Translations under genes and position numbers: made by a program
The notes under the pieces: model-generated
The model's input: the letters and a program-made list of their open reading frames with translations, nothing else
What the model was told of the DNA's origin: nothing
Database searches by the model: none
Origin: Siphonodentalium dalli
Taxonomy: Eukaryota > Mollusca > Scaphopoda > Gadilida > Siphonodentaliidae
Assembly (NCBI GenBank): GCA_032622095.1
Contig: CP136067.1
Span: 137,397,990-137,461,989, forward strand
Reading direction: 5' to 3'
DNA: 64,000 nucleotides
In this document: positions 23,236-33,960 of the stretch, piece after piece
How positions within the stretch are numbered: the stretch's first letter is position 1
How the letters are laid out: the number at the start of each line of letters is the position of its first letter

Positions 23236-23312
23236 AATAACTTTATATTTTTATCCATCCCTTAACTAACACTATTTCTGATTGGGCAAAAGCCGTTACA
23301 TGATAATCCTGG

Positions 23313-23490
23313 AAAAAGTCATATTGTACTCCCGAAAGAAATGTTGGACTCGAATCGAGTCCAATATGACTTTTATAAAAGACTGCGTGACGTTATTTGG
23401 ATAAACATACAGATGGATAATAAAACTGTCATAATACAATGTTGTGTACAGTATGTGTTTTCTTGTACTCGTCCAGGTTTCCATTGTTAG
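23313..23490. mobile_element. Palindromic element, family N copy 2 (left half only)
   Basis: It includes gtcatattgtactcccgaaa and the left arm through tgtgttttcttgtactcgtc, then diverges at caggtttccattg. The right hairpin arm is missing. It gives the intact order (gagtccaatatgacttttat) needed to see the insertion in copy 3. Confidence 0.6.
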
Positions 23491-23687
23491 ACATCCAATT
23501 TTCTTCCAACAGGGCGCTGGGCATGTGCTTCCCAAATACAACCACATTCCCCCAACTCCTAGCGAAAACCCTGACTATTTGTCATTGGGCAAAAGCCGTC
23601 ACGTGATAATCCGTGAAAAAAGTCATATTGGACTCCCGAAAGTCATATTGGACTCCTGAAAGTCATATTGGACTCAAATCGAGTTCA

Positions 23688-24140
23688 ATACGATACGATA
23701 CGATTTATTTGCATAAACACCAATAAAGCAGTATGCTAACAATACAATAAAACAATAAACAGTTAATAAACAATTACATGTGAAAATGGCATGTCCAGCT
23801 ATATGTATTTTATTGTGTGATGGCAAGCATTATATTCATTCAGAGCGCTTATCAAAGAAGCGCCGGACCACGTTGCTGATTTTGCTGCTTATTTCAGGGT
23901 TATCATTTTTTATTACAAGATTAAATTTCTGATCGTTTGACATACTTGTAAAATTACTGTGATACCTACCAACAATTTGGAAAAGTTCATCTCTGAGATC
24001 GCAATAGTGTGGACATTCTATAATGAAATGATACTCATTTTCTATATCAGAACCGGTCCTGCATTTTAGGTCTCTCCCCCTCCTTAATTATAGGCTGATG
24101 ATGTCTACCTTTTTCAATATCGAGTTTGTGATCACTAAAT
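23688..24140 (-). pseudogene. 3' fragment of a non-LTR retrotransposon (LINE-B)
   Basis: On the minus strand a broken reading frame contains SDHKLDIEKGRHHQP, then after a frameshift IENEYHFIIECPHYCDLRDE, and stops with TGA at about 23836-23838. The H...C part and the IEKGRH box match the C-terminal region of its neighbour LINE-A, which is the zinc-knuckle-like segment after the reverse transcriptase in several LINE groups. The first cysteine pair is damaged. The 3' UTR ends in a (TATCG)n tail at 23688-23700. Reverse transcriptase and endonuclease domains are absent (5' truncated). Confidence 0.75.
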
Positions 24141-24957
24141 ATATGATAACTAACTATAGATAGATAGATAGATAGATAGATATATTTATTTATTGCAATA
24201 CACCAATTTATGGCAGTTGCACAATTGAAAATAACGAACATATATATCATAAACAACATAATAACAAACATAATATAGTTAATTTCTAATATTGATCATG
24301 ACACATTTGCAATTGTCAACTACGAATGAGCTGTTTTCTCCGAATGAAGAATAACCGGATCATGTTGCACACATAAGCAGTTATTTTCCCATGCTTGTTT
24401 TTCATGATATTTAAAAATGTTTTCGCTTCGTTCATCTTGTAAAAATTCGGTTCGTTTCTTCCAATCGTTTCGAACACATTATGTCTGAGATCCTTATAGG
24501 CATCGCATTCCATGACAAAATGTATCTCCGTTTCAATTCTATTCTGTTTGCATACAGGACATATTCGCTTTTCTAATTGTGTCTTAGGCTGTCTGTGTCT
24601 CCCTTTTTCTATTTCTAGAACATGATTACTCGCGCGAAGTCTAGTAAAATATGCTCGAGCTTCTTGTGATTTCGTACACGTGAGATATGGTTCAAGAATA
24701 TATTCTTCCTTGAATAACCTGTAAGTGCGTAATTTGTTTTTTCCACCCAATTTATCGTCGTCGAATATATCATGTTTAAAATGCGAGATGTGTTCTTGTT
24801 TTAACTTCACGACCAACTGCCTCAGATTCGTTCCTGAAAAAGTATTATCATCGTTTAGTCTAACATCCCATTTCGATAGTTGCGTGGCCCAAGATGAAAG
24901 TTTACAAGTTATTGATTCTTCAAAAGACCCGGATAAAAAATTGTCACTATTTACTTT
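24141..24957 (-). pseudogene. 3' fragment of a non-LTR retrotransposon (LINE-A)
   Basis: An open minus-strand frame from about 24957 to the stop at 24316 encodes roughly 213 residues of a LINE C-terminus. It has LRASNHVLEIEKGRHRQPK, then CPVCKQNRIETEIHFVMECD (a CX2C...HX4C zinc-knuckle pattern), DAYKDLRHNVF and a basic end. A 3' UTR (24186-24315) and a (TATC)n tail (about 24153-24185) follow. The open frame continues upstream to 25188 only through unrelated palindromic element N, so residues before KVNSDNFLSG are not part of the LINE. Clade is not assigned; short tandem tails are known in CR1/L2-like and some other LINEs. It is 5' truncated and non-functional, but the remaining frame is intact. 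Confidence 0.8.
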
Positions 24958-25195
24958 TATATGACTTTTATAAAAAATATCGGGACTCCACTGCATGGGG
25001 ACTCCGGGTGACGTCTTTTGAATAAACATACAGATAGATATAAAAATGTCATTATACAATGCTGTGTACACTCTACAGTATGTGTTTTCTTGTACTCGTC
25101 CAGGTTGTGGTGAAAAGTCATATTGTACAAGACGCGCACGTGTACGAACCTGGATTGGCACAAGAAAAACACATACTGTACACAACATTGTATAA
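24958..25195. mobile_element. Palindromic element, family N copy 3, right part
   Basis: tatgacttttataaaaaata at 24960 continues the element whose left part is at about 23620-23687; the LINE pair sits between. The hairpin arms tgtgttttcttgtactcgtc and gaacctggattggcacaaga fold around caagacgcgcacgtgtac. Family D repeat follows directly. Confidence 0.65.
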
Positions 25196-26175
25196 TCTAT
25201 ATCTATATTTGCGAATGTCTGTCTGTCTGTGACTCTGTGTACTATATAAATTAACAGGGGACCATCTAGATGGCGCCAAAGGGGTCTACTAGGGGTAACT
25301 TTTTACGAGAAAGATAATGTTGCGGGTTAGGATTTTCTAAAGTGACGACGATGTTGTCAGGGGCAGAAAAGGGGAGGGGCAGAAATTTGTTTTGTCGCCG
25401 ATTGCCACGAAACTTATATATAATCATCCCCATGATATAAGGAATATGATGGTGTGGTTTAAATATTCAAAAGTGGCGCCGTTCGAGTCATGGATGCATA
25501 GAAGGGGAGAGGGATACCAAAATTGATATAAACTAAGTTTAGCGCCGAGGGACCATCTATATGACACCAAACGGGTCTACTAGGGGTAACTTTTTACGAG
25601 AAAGATAATGGTGCAGGTTAGAATTTTCTAAAGTGACGCCGTTGTCAGGGGCAGAAAAGGGGGAGGGGCAGAAAACTTATATATAATCATTCCCATGATA
25701 TGAGGAGTCTAATGCTGTTGTTTAAATATGTCAAAAGTGGCGCCATTCGCGTCAGGGATGCGCGGAAGGGGAGAGGGCACCAACATTGATTTTAGCGCCG
25801 ATTGCCACCAAATTGATATATATTCTTCTCCATGATACAAGGACTCTAATTGTGCGATTTAAAGACTCCAAATTGCTGTCGTTTGGGTGAAAGGTTGTGG
25901 GAGGGGCACTCAATTTGATAAGAATGGGTTTAGTGGCCTATTGCAACGACACTTATACAATATCATCCCCATGGTATGAGGAGTCTGATGGTGTGGCTTA
26001 AATTTGTCAAAATTGGCGTTATTCGAGTCGGGGGTGAACTGAAAGTCAGAATTTGACACGCAATAGTTTTAGCGACAATTTCCACCAAAGTTATACGCAT
26101 TCTTATCCATAATAAGTCTGATCGTGTGATTTAAAGACGCCATATGTTTGTGCTGTTTTTGATGAGAGATGGGTG
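25196..26175 (-). repeat. Family D element, copy D1
   Basis: Read on the minus strand it ends in ACAGACAGACAGACATTCGC and AAATATAGATATAGATTATA, i.e. the same CAGA-plus-A+T tail plan as families A-C. The core is units of about 130-150 bp built on gccgattgccaccaaactta, tatataatcatccccatgat and aaaagtggcgccgttcgagt. Unit starts are near 25397, 25797, 25946 and 26071. A block of the leader (gggaccatctatatgacacc) is repeated internally at 25548. No coding. Confidence 0.7.
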
Positions 26176-27256
26176 TGGGTCAGTCTATGTAAACATACAC
26201 TCAGATTCATACTGATACTGAGTCTATTGCATTCCCATCAACTTTTCATTTCTGAACGGTTGTGGGCTTCCCCCAAATTACGTCACACCGCACTAAATAT
26301 AAATCTGAAATTAGTTGTGATTGACAGGCGTAAACATGGTCACGTGCCAGTGCCGTCATGGCCGCTTCAACCATGTGAAGCCGATTCTAAGAATCGGAAT
26401 TAATAGTTGCAGGGTTTGTGACTTTTCGTTGGGTGGTTGTTTTACTGACAATAAAGGGAACAGCTAGCTTCCGGGATCCAAAATAATATGTACAATAACT
26501 AAGACAGACGATCACAGATCTTGAAATTATAAAAAATGTCAATTTATGTGGATCTCTTGGACTCGGAACGAATTATTTTTTAGATTGGCCAGGCGATTTG
26601 TCGCCCATGTTGTCAAAAAATAACACAAATCAACGGTCACGAATAAAAAATACATGAATGTCGGGACTATCTGCTAAAACAACTACAGAACTAAAAAAAA
26701 GTTAAATGACATAACAAAACGATCTATCAATTCCCCAGTACCGGCAGTAGTACCACCGCAGCCAAAAACGAGCGAAGAGCAACACAATTCTACCACCAAC
26801 CCCACCGAAACCCTCCCGACCTTACACAGCCGTATTATTACCTCCAAAGATTGGCCAGTTGTACCCTAATTACAGTTGCCTGCAATCCAAATTCCGGTGA
26901 TTCTTGATTTTAAACTTTCGATCGCTCGTCAACAATCTACTTTATTTGTCGATTTGTGAATTTCTCTTCCGGTATAACATGACGTCATGGATACTATTTT
27001 AACAACATTTAGCCACACCTTCGGAATTTCCACACCGAGAGCACGTGACATGTTACAAGTTTTTTTTATTGGGGCACACATTTCTTGGAGCTAAGTTTTG
27101 ATTGGCGGTAATTACAAGGAATCCCGGGTTTGGGAAATGAAAACTGAACGAAAGGTCGTCAGACCCACTATTTTTTATATGTGGTTATGTAGTTTACTCC
27201 AGACTGGGTGTGGGTTGGCACTAAATTTGATCAAAATTTGTTTTGTCGCCGATTGT
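26176..27256. other. Unassigned interval with D fragment
   Basis: Mostly unplaced. About 26677-26868 is open on the plus strand for about 60 codons and encodes a P/T/S-rich low-complexity stretch without homology I can name. 27205-27255 is a tip of family D (gggtgtgggttggcactaaa) directly before the next palindrome, so D and N alternate here. Confidence 0.35.
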
Positions 27257-27380
27257 CTACAGTATGTGTTTTCTTGTACTCGTCCAGGTTGTGGTGAAAA
27301 GTCATATTGTACAAGACGCGCACGTGTACGAACCTGGACTGGCACAAGAAAAACACATACTGTACACAACATTGTATAAT
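27257..27380. mobile_element. Palindromic element, family N copy 4
   Basis: Nearly identical to 25073-25196: the same hairpin with tgtgttttcttgtactcgtc and caagacgcgcacgtgtac, one visible change (ggactggc for ggattggc). Part of a longer direct duplication with D. Confidence 0.7.
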
Positions 27381-28560
27381 CTATATCTATATTTGCGAAT
27401 GTCTGTCTGTCTGTGACTCTGTGTACTATATAAATTAACAGGGGACCATCTAGATGGCGCCAAAGGGGTCTACTAGGGGTAACTTTTTACGAGAAAGATA
27501 ATGTTGCGGGTTAGGATTTTCTAAAGTGACGACGATGTTGTCAGGGAGAGAAAAGGGGAGGGGTAGAAATTTGTTTTGTCGCCGATTGCCACGAAACTTA
27601 TATATAATCATCCCCATGATATAAGGAATATGATGGTGTGGTTTAAATATTCAAAAGTGGCGCCGTTCGAGTCATGGATGCATAGAAGGGGAGAGGGATA
27701 CCAAAATTTATATAAACTAAGTTTAGCGCCGAGGGTAACTTTTTACGAGAAAGATAATGGTGCAGGTTAGAATTTTCTAAAGTGACGCCGTTGTCAGGGG
27801 CAGAAAAGGGGGAGGGGCAGAAAAAATGTTTGTCGCTGATTTCCACGAAACTTATATATAATCATTCCCATGATATGAGGAGTCTAATGCTGTTGTTTAA
27901 ATTAGTCAAAAGTGGCGCCATTCGCATCAGGGATGCACGGAAGGGGAGAGGGCACCAAAATTGATTTTAGCGCCGATTGCCATCAAATTGATATATATTC
28001 TTCTCCATGATACAAGGACTCTAATTGTGCGATTTAAAGACTCCAAATTGCTGTCGTTTGGATGAAAGATTGTGGGAGGGGCACTCAATTTGATAAGAAT
28101 GGGTTTAGTGGCCTATTGCCACCATACTTATACAATATCATCCCCATGGTATGAGGAGTCTGATGGTGTGGCTTAAATTTGTCAAAATTGGCGTTATTCG
28201 AGTCAGGGGTGAACTGAGAGGCAGAATTTGACACGCAATAGTTTTAGCGACAATTTCCACCAAAGTTATACGCATTATTATCCATAATACGAGAAGTCTG
28301 ATCGTGTGATTTAAAGACGCCATGTTTGTGCTGTTTTTGATGAGAGATGGGTGTGGGTTGGCACTAAATTTGATCAAAATTGATTTTGTCGCCGATTAGT
28401 ACCAAACTTATCAATAATCATCCCCATGATCAGGAGTCTAATTGTGTGGTTTAAGGATGTCACAAGCTGTCACAGGTGGGGCCATTCGAGACAGGGTGCA
28501 TAGAGGGTGAGAGAGAAAAAAGATGAACAATATGTTTAACGCCGATTTCCACCCGTCTGT
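27381..28560 (-). repeat. Family D element, copy D2
   Basis: Directly repeats D1 at an offset of 2,184 bp (accatctagatggcgcc at 25261 and 27445). Relative to D1 it lacks about 47 bp at 27735 and keeps about 29 bp lost from D1 near 25672. It extends further than D1 at its distal end with one or two extra core units (to about 28560). The indels show both copies have evolved since duplication. Confidence 0.7.
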
Positions 28561-29037
28561 TGTTTAAGTTCGGCGAAAATAGCGATGACAACTAACACAC
28601 CTCATTACTTCACCGGGAAAGGATGTCCATCTAAGTGGCTAGCACTTGTCCTCCAATCCCGTCACCATATCATTTTGGTAAATAAATATGTTTAAACCAT
28701 TACTTCATCAGTTGGCGAACATGGTGTCTGCGAAGCGACAGAGTCAGAGAGTTATCTATTTTTTAAAATACAATTTATTCATAAATTGTGAGCCCAGAAA
28801 ATGATTAATTTAATTTGGCCAGAAGATTTTTCGGTCCAGCGCAAACACTGGCCATAACTACTTCCCAGCAGAATTCTAGTTGATGTTATTGCAAGAGCGA
28901 TGACGAACATAGTTACGTTAACGACCCACTTCGGTTGATGAATACATAATTACCAGTTCTCATCAGACTTAAACAACAAAGAAGTTAGTTATATCAGCCA
29001 CAGTCATGGACTAAACTAATACGATACAAGGGTGTAG
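28561..29037. other. Unassigned interval with a hAT-end-like fragment
   Basis: 28800-28860 (ggccagaagatttttcggtc, cagcgcaaacactggcc) resembles the reverse of the hAT-like end at 56888. Otherwise nothing recognised. Confidence 0.35.
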
Positions 29038-29183
29038 CATCAATACAGAACACAACTTGCATCATAATAGAGAATATTTTATCGAACTCGTTGCGGACGG
29101 CGTATTGTCACATCAATACAGAACACAACTTGCATCATAATAGAGAATATGTTATCGAACTCGTTGCGGACGGCGTATTGTCA
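29038..29183 (+). repeat. 73-bp tandem duplication
   Basis: catcaatacagaacacaact ... gacggcgtattgtca at 29038-29110 is repeated at 29111-29183 with one visible change (gaatatt to gaatatg). It lies 240 bp upstream of the candidate signal-peptide exon, where a promoter could be. Confidence 0.85.
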
Positions 29184-29424
29184 CATATGATGTGAGACTA
29201 TATTTTAGGAGGAGACGCTAGTGTGGAAATTATTGATAATGTGTTTATTGTAGTGTCAGAGATTGCTCAGAGATCAATAGTATGTGTATGGGTTCTGACG
29301 TCGGACTGTCATCGGGTACATAATATTGTGAACAGCGGAAGAACAGGAGCACTTTGTGACTGGAAGCCGTGTTGTGTGTAGCGTACGTTACCAAACCAAG
29401 TGTGTAAACTCAGAAGCAGAGAAC

Positions 29425-29459
29425 ATGATGACCATCAAAATCTTAGCAATACTGTGCAG
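29425..29459 (+). CDS. Candidate first coding exon (signal-peptide-like)
   Basis: A short frame starting ATGATGACC encodes MMTIKILAILC and stops being exon-like at gca|GTGAGTATA, a good match to an animal 5' splice site. The peptide has the polar start and hydrophobic stretch of a secretion signal. If real, the gene runs to the right with a long first intron; I cannot identify exon 2. The evidence is only one start, one hydrophobic run and one donor, so chance is quite possible. Confidence 0.2.
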
Positions 29460-29816
29460 TGAGTATATGACATTTTTTTGTTTTCTTTCTAATTCATTCA
29501 AACCTTCAGAATGGACAGCTAATAATCCCGAAGATTTTATATTTATTGCAATTGTATTTTATGTTTAACATGTCAAGCGTTTTAGAGCACCTCGGTGGAT
29601 TTTACGCTATACAAAACTGTTATTTATTTATTTATTTATTTATTTATATTGCCTTTACTGCGGTTGAGAATTAGGTTAAGTTTGCGTATTTTCTAGTTAG
29701 GTTCTTTGTATATAAAATTATCCATTCGCTATTTACAATTATTTTAGGATGTGTGCCATGTCTGTATTGTAAGCGCATTGAAACTAATTTATTGTATAAT
29801 GCGCTCTAAATGTATC

Positions 29817-29850
<34 letters not shown>

Positions 29851-30109
29851 TAATAATAATGTATAAAATTATGTTTAATCTCAATAAAACATGGCGCGCG
29901 ATTTTCGATTAAATATAATAATATATCTTATCAATATAATCTAATCGGAAGGGGGTAACTGGAGTCAACTATAATAGCCACTATTAATATAGTTATTTCA
30001 GAAATATTCCTTACTTTTGGAATGATTATATTGACTAAATAACGGAGGTATTCGGAAATTTTTTAATATTGAAAAACACTCCGGTAGGGTGATCAAATGG
30101 AAATTGAGA
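29460..30109. repeat. AT-rich interval with (TTTA)n and (TAA)n microsatellites
   Basis: (TTTA) repeats at 29620-29647 and (TAA)n at 29818-29862, the latter after the phrase cattgaaactaatttattgtataatgcgctc. No gene recognised. Confidence 0.6.
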
Positions 30110-30870
30110 ATAATCTTGTTCACAGTAGTTATTTTTTACGAATATTAAACAAAATTGACAAAACACAACGTCATTCGTATTTATTGCACACCCAATGGCT
30201 TATTTGTGCGAAATAGAGCAAAATACAGAAGATTTCAAAACGTTCAATAAACAATTGTGTATTGTTCTTGAACAATACAAACCGATTACGTCAACAACGT
30301 CATTGGTGACGTCAATCGTAGCAGACAATTTCTTCATTAAATTATTAAGTATAGTCTACATTAAGCACACGTTTGTTCAATTAAATAAAGAATATAGACC
30401 TAAAATTTAGTATAATACAAGCTACAATCATCAGAGTGTGCAATAAACATAGAACAACACAGTTTTGTGAACATGTTAATGTTATTACACTCGTTTGTCA
30501 TGCCGCGAGGTAAAACTCGAACCTCCGGTTCTCGTTTTACCATCGCGTCACAACAAACTCGTGCAATAACGTTATCATGTTCACACACTTGTGTCGTTCT
30601 ATCTATTTATATTAATTAAATGAAATGACTCTGGACGGCGAAATCATTCGTGTCAGTTTATCGCGGATAGTTGCGTCCCGAATCAAGATGTGAATATTTA
30701 CAATTGAGCGTTGTTCAGACAATGTTTTCTGAGGAGTGGTATGGTCGATTTCTTTGAAATTTTATGCGATATTTGTAGAATGCTACATTACCTAGGTTCG
30801 CAAAGCGCCTGAGTACTAACTTATCAATTTCACACACCCGAACAAGTCCATATTATGAATTTAAAGAGCG
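30110..30870 (+). repeat. Family L repeat, copy 1, with inserted hairpin element
   Basis: Flanks (gttattttttacgaatatta and the segment 30606-30860 including agacaatgttttctgaggag) match 43510-43830 in the same order. Copy 1 has about 415 extra bp between tcattcgtattta and attaattaaatg. This extra part includes a hairpin at about 30425-30605 (agaacaacacagttttgtga ... cacacacttgtgtcgttcta). Copy 2 therefore shows the empty site. Confidence 0.6.
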
Positions 30871-31245
30871 GTGTATAATCACTTATATATTGTTTTTTAT
30901 TAATTAAATATAATTTTTTTGGCCTTGAGCTACCTTTTATCGACCTCGGCTGATATCACTCCAAACTCGGCTGATAACCCACTAAACTCGGCTGATAACC
31001 CACTGAACTCGGCTAATATCAGTTGTCACCGAGCGAAGCGTATATCGTATATAGTGTTTATACATCCAACGTAACAGCCGATATAACGACAATTTGGTAA
31101 TTGACTTATGAATGGAGTTTCATGGTGTGTTTCATGTCATTTCGAACTGGTACTTATTCCTTTATTTAAATGGAAATCGTCGATATCTACTCGGACATAT
31201 AACGTACGTATATATAAACAAATTTACAACACTTCAACATCGTAT
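30871..31245. other. Unassigned interval
   Basis: 30950-31020 carries three copies of aaactcggctgataacccac-like sequence (period about 23 bp). No gene. Confidence 0.45.
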
Positions 31246-31700
31246 TTAAAGGTACTCAATCCGATCAGAGGGTCCCCATATCATAACGATATATACAACA
31301 ACAATAACATTTCTTCAAAATACGTTTTAGTTATCAGAATTGGTTAATTGTAACAAAATAATGCTAACTGTCAACTATGGTATCAAATTTCCCAAAGCGT
31401 GTTATTTATCAGCATTTTGTTCAACGAAATATGGCTGTAATATCACTTGAGTATTCACGAAATTTAACCGTATTGACACTTGTTTTTAGAGTTATCCATC
31501 ATTATCCGTAATTTTTACCGCGACCATCCATTTGACGGCGTGTTTCTGGGCCACAAACAGTTGAAATAACAAACTTAAAAAATCGATATCTGATCACTGA
31601 GCTTTGATGGGTAGGTTCATCGACTCGATTCAAATAGTTTTTACCCCCGAAGCCAAAGAAATAGTAATTTAGGGGTGTTTAATCGGTTGAGTACCTTTAA
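31246..31700. mobile_element. TTAA-flanked short-TIR element
   Basis: TTAA-AGGTACTCAATCCGATC at the left and GATTAAACACCCC-type mirrored end ...TCGGTTGAGTACCT-TTAA at the right. The TIR core is AGGTACTCAA / TTGAGTACCT with an imperfect extension. The 455-bp length and TTAA at both edges suggest a piggyBac- or Kolobok-type MITE. No transposase. Confidence 0.65.
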
Positions 31701-31982
31701 GATGTAAATTTAGTTATTTCGTTTATACCATTTGTCCATTCAATTTTACGTTTTCACCGAGGGTAGTGATGCTATTACCACAATACTGTATACGTATACA
31801 TATACACTAGATGTTACTGGAAGCTCAAACTGTATCGGAACAATCAACATCGGAACAATTCAACCTGTTTTCACTCTCAAATGTCCAATTATATTGTTGA
31901 TTCAGGCATGAAATTTCCAACTGTTGAAAATTTTGACCAAAGTTTGGAGGGTTAGACACCATTGACGCTGTGCCCTAGTATA
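31701..31982. other. Unassigned interval
   Basis: Contains a family K word (gaaatttccaactgttgaaa, 31910-31930). Nothing else recognised. Confidence 0.35.
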
Positions 31983-32492
31983 CAGTAATGCCCTAATTAA
32001 TCGACTTCTTAACAACAGCAGAATTATGGGTAACTTTTCAGGATTTAGTCGGAAATATGGCTTGTTGCCATTCATTGGAAAGCTCTCGCCGAGTGCTTTC
32101 AGATGAATGGCAACAAGCCATATTTCCGACTAAATCAGGGGGGGGGTCGGACAAAAATTTCAGGCACGTATGGCATTTTTTCCCTTTCGATCATTTTTTG
32201 TACCCACCCACCCCCACCGCCAAATTTGTTTCCGTTTTCGGCAGTTTTTTCCGACCATTTTCCACCCCTTTTAACACTAAAACAGATATTTGCGGGGGGA
32301 AATTCACTGTAAACAGCTGTATATGAATTTCTGTGCATACTATTTATCATGGATGTTAACATGGACATGTAAATAGGAATGAGTCATTTTGAGGTCATTC
32401 AGCCAAAAAAACATGGCTGCCCCCTGACTAAATCCTGAAAAGTTACTCATAATTCTGCTGTGGTTAAGAAGTCGATTAATAGGGCATTACTG
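31983..32492. mobile_element. Mariner-like palindromic MITE, copy 2, interrupted
   Basis: Ends CAGTAATGCCCTAATTAATC and GATTAATAGGGCATTACTG are flanked by TA (31981-31982 and 32493-32494). The left arm and centre match the 5504-5716 copy. The right arm is split at gactaaat by a 290-bp insertion. Arms are close to perfect where uninterrupted, so the family is fairly young. Confidence 0.75.
32136..32425. mobile_element. hAT-like non-autonomous insertion inside the MITE
   Basis: Starts CAGGGGGGGGGTCGGAC and ends GGCTGCCCCCT(G). The host sequence gactaaat(c) is present on both sides, giving an 8-bp target duplication if the last G is shared (9 bp at most). CAGGG-type tips and 8-bp duplications are typical of hAT transposons. 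The interior (ctgtaaacagctgtatatga, ccgttttcggcag) has a reverse-complement relative at about 50800-50995. Non-coding. Confidence 0.65.
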
Positions 32493-32754
32493 TAGGTGAG
32501 ATCCGTGAAGGTAATCTTGATCGGAAATCAATCGGGTGATTTCCCTTCTCGTCGCGAAAAAATATTGTTTGCTTTGAAAATGAGCTGCGTTGTGGGAAAG
32601 TTTAAATAACACAAGCGAAAATTTGTGTAAGGACGCCGCTATAGAAGAAATGAGTTACCTTTCTTCCAGAGTTCTAATAGAAAGTTCGTAGAGGTGCGGA
32701 TTTGTGCGATATATACTTCAATTAATGTGAACAATATTTTATTTCATAACCATA

Positions 32755-33470
32755 ACATTCTACACATTCGGACACACGTACCACAGTTGCGATGGCATAG
32801 TAGGTGTGACCATTTATGATGGTGCAATTTTGGTGACAATAGGTCGTCATATTTCTGTGCCATAGCTAGCGTGTCGCCCGCTGAGTTTCCGCACAATGGG
32901 TTGACTGGACCAATTAACCCATGGCGTTTCACCAAGGCTGATCTCTACTCATTACGTTTAGCGACATTGTGTTCTCTACGATATATATAATTGCACGATC
33001 GATCGTCCATTATTGTGTTTGACCGTGGCAATCCTCACATATCATGCATACAGTACGTTTTGTTGATATGATCTCAAATCATGTTTATCCACTTATATAA
33101 ATTTCATGGTTTGACAGTTCCCCACTTGCGGTTATCATATTTTGCGACGTTTAGTTCTCATCATAATTCCGCTAATATTATCACATAGGCCAATTAAGCT
33201 GTGTCGGAACTGTTTGGGGAACTGCAGCTGCGAGAAAGTATCTGGAATAAACAAAGCGAACTATGCGAGGACCAAAAACAAGAAAAAGACTGATTATAAC
33301 GAACCTTAATTGGAGGACTCATTATGCGAATATGCAGCGGGAGACATTGCTCGCTATGGCATATTAATTATGGCAACCAATTGTCACCAAACTCCACCAT
33401 ATATAATTGTCACACCTACTATGCCATCGCTACTGCGATACGTGTGTCCGCAGCCATTATGAATGGAGAC
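32755..33470. mobile_element. Inverted pair, candidate TIR element of about 0.7 kb
   Basis: cacacgtaccacagttgcga plus tggcatagtaggtgtgacca (32772-32810) is mirrored at about 33405-33452 by tgtcacacctactatgccat plus cgctactgcgatacgtgtg. Further mirrored words (aattttggtgacaa / ttgtcaccaaa) follow inside. A second direct fragment (cacacgtaccattgtagcga, 33470-33490) lies just outside. No protein. Confidence 0.5.
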
Positions 33471-33844
33471 ACACGTACCATTGTAGCGATGGCATATAGT
33501 AGGTATTTGGTCTCATGCACGGTGGTTCAATTTAGTCGTAGTGATTTAGTCGTAGTGATTACTATGCCATAATTTGTTTTATTACACAAGCGTGTTCCCA
33601 GAAGTACAGTGTTATTGCTGTTCCATATTTACAAATACGTATGGAACGTACGCTCCATACGCATCTCGTTGACGTAAAATGACGTACATGACGTTCGCCC
33701 CAACCATGAAACCGGAACTATAAAATAAAAGCATCATCACACATGACAAAACACGCCCTATATGTGCCTAAATTAACCTTCTAAGTCTGTATTTTTAATG
33801 CCCTGATTCTATTAACGTATAGGACGCGAAGCGTGTAATAAACA

Positions 33845-33956
33845 CAGAACGACACGATGTGTAAATGGGTTTGTCGATACGACACGAAAGGATGGAACTC
33901 GAAGCGCAAGCACTCGTGTCGTATCGACAAACCCATTTACACATCGTGTCGTTCTG
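33845..33956. mobile_element. Perfect hairpin element, 43-bp arms
   Basis: The left arm (33845-33887, cagaacgacacgatgtgtaa ...) and right arm (33914-33956) are exact reverse complements by eye, with a 26-nt loop. The ends share the word agaacgacac with the hairpin at about 30425-30605 (agaacaacac / gtgtcgttct), so both are members of one foldback family. Such a perfect arm implies recent origin or gene conversion. Confidence 0.75.
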
Positions 33957-33960
33957 TCAA

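Noticed and set aside
24958-25188. N-terminal extension of the LINE-A protein
   Set aside because: These codons translate the palindromic element N (present elsewhere without LINE sequence), so the open frame is accidental read-through.
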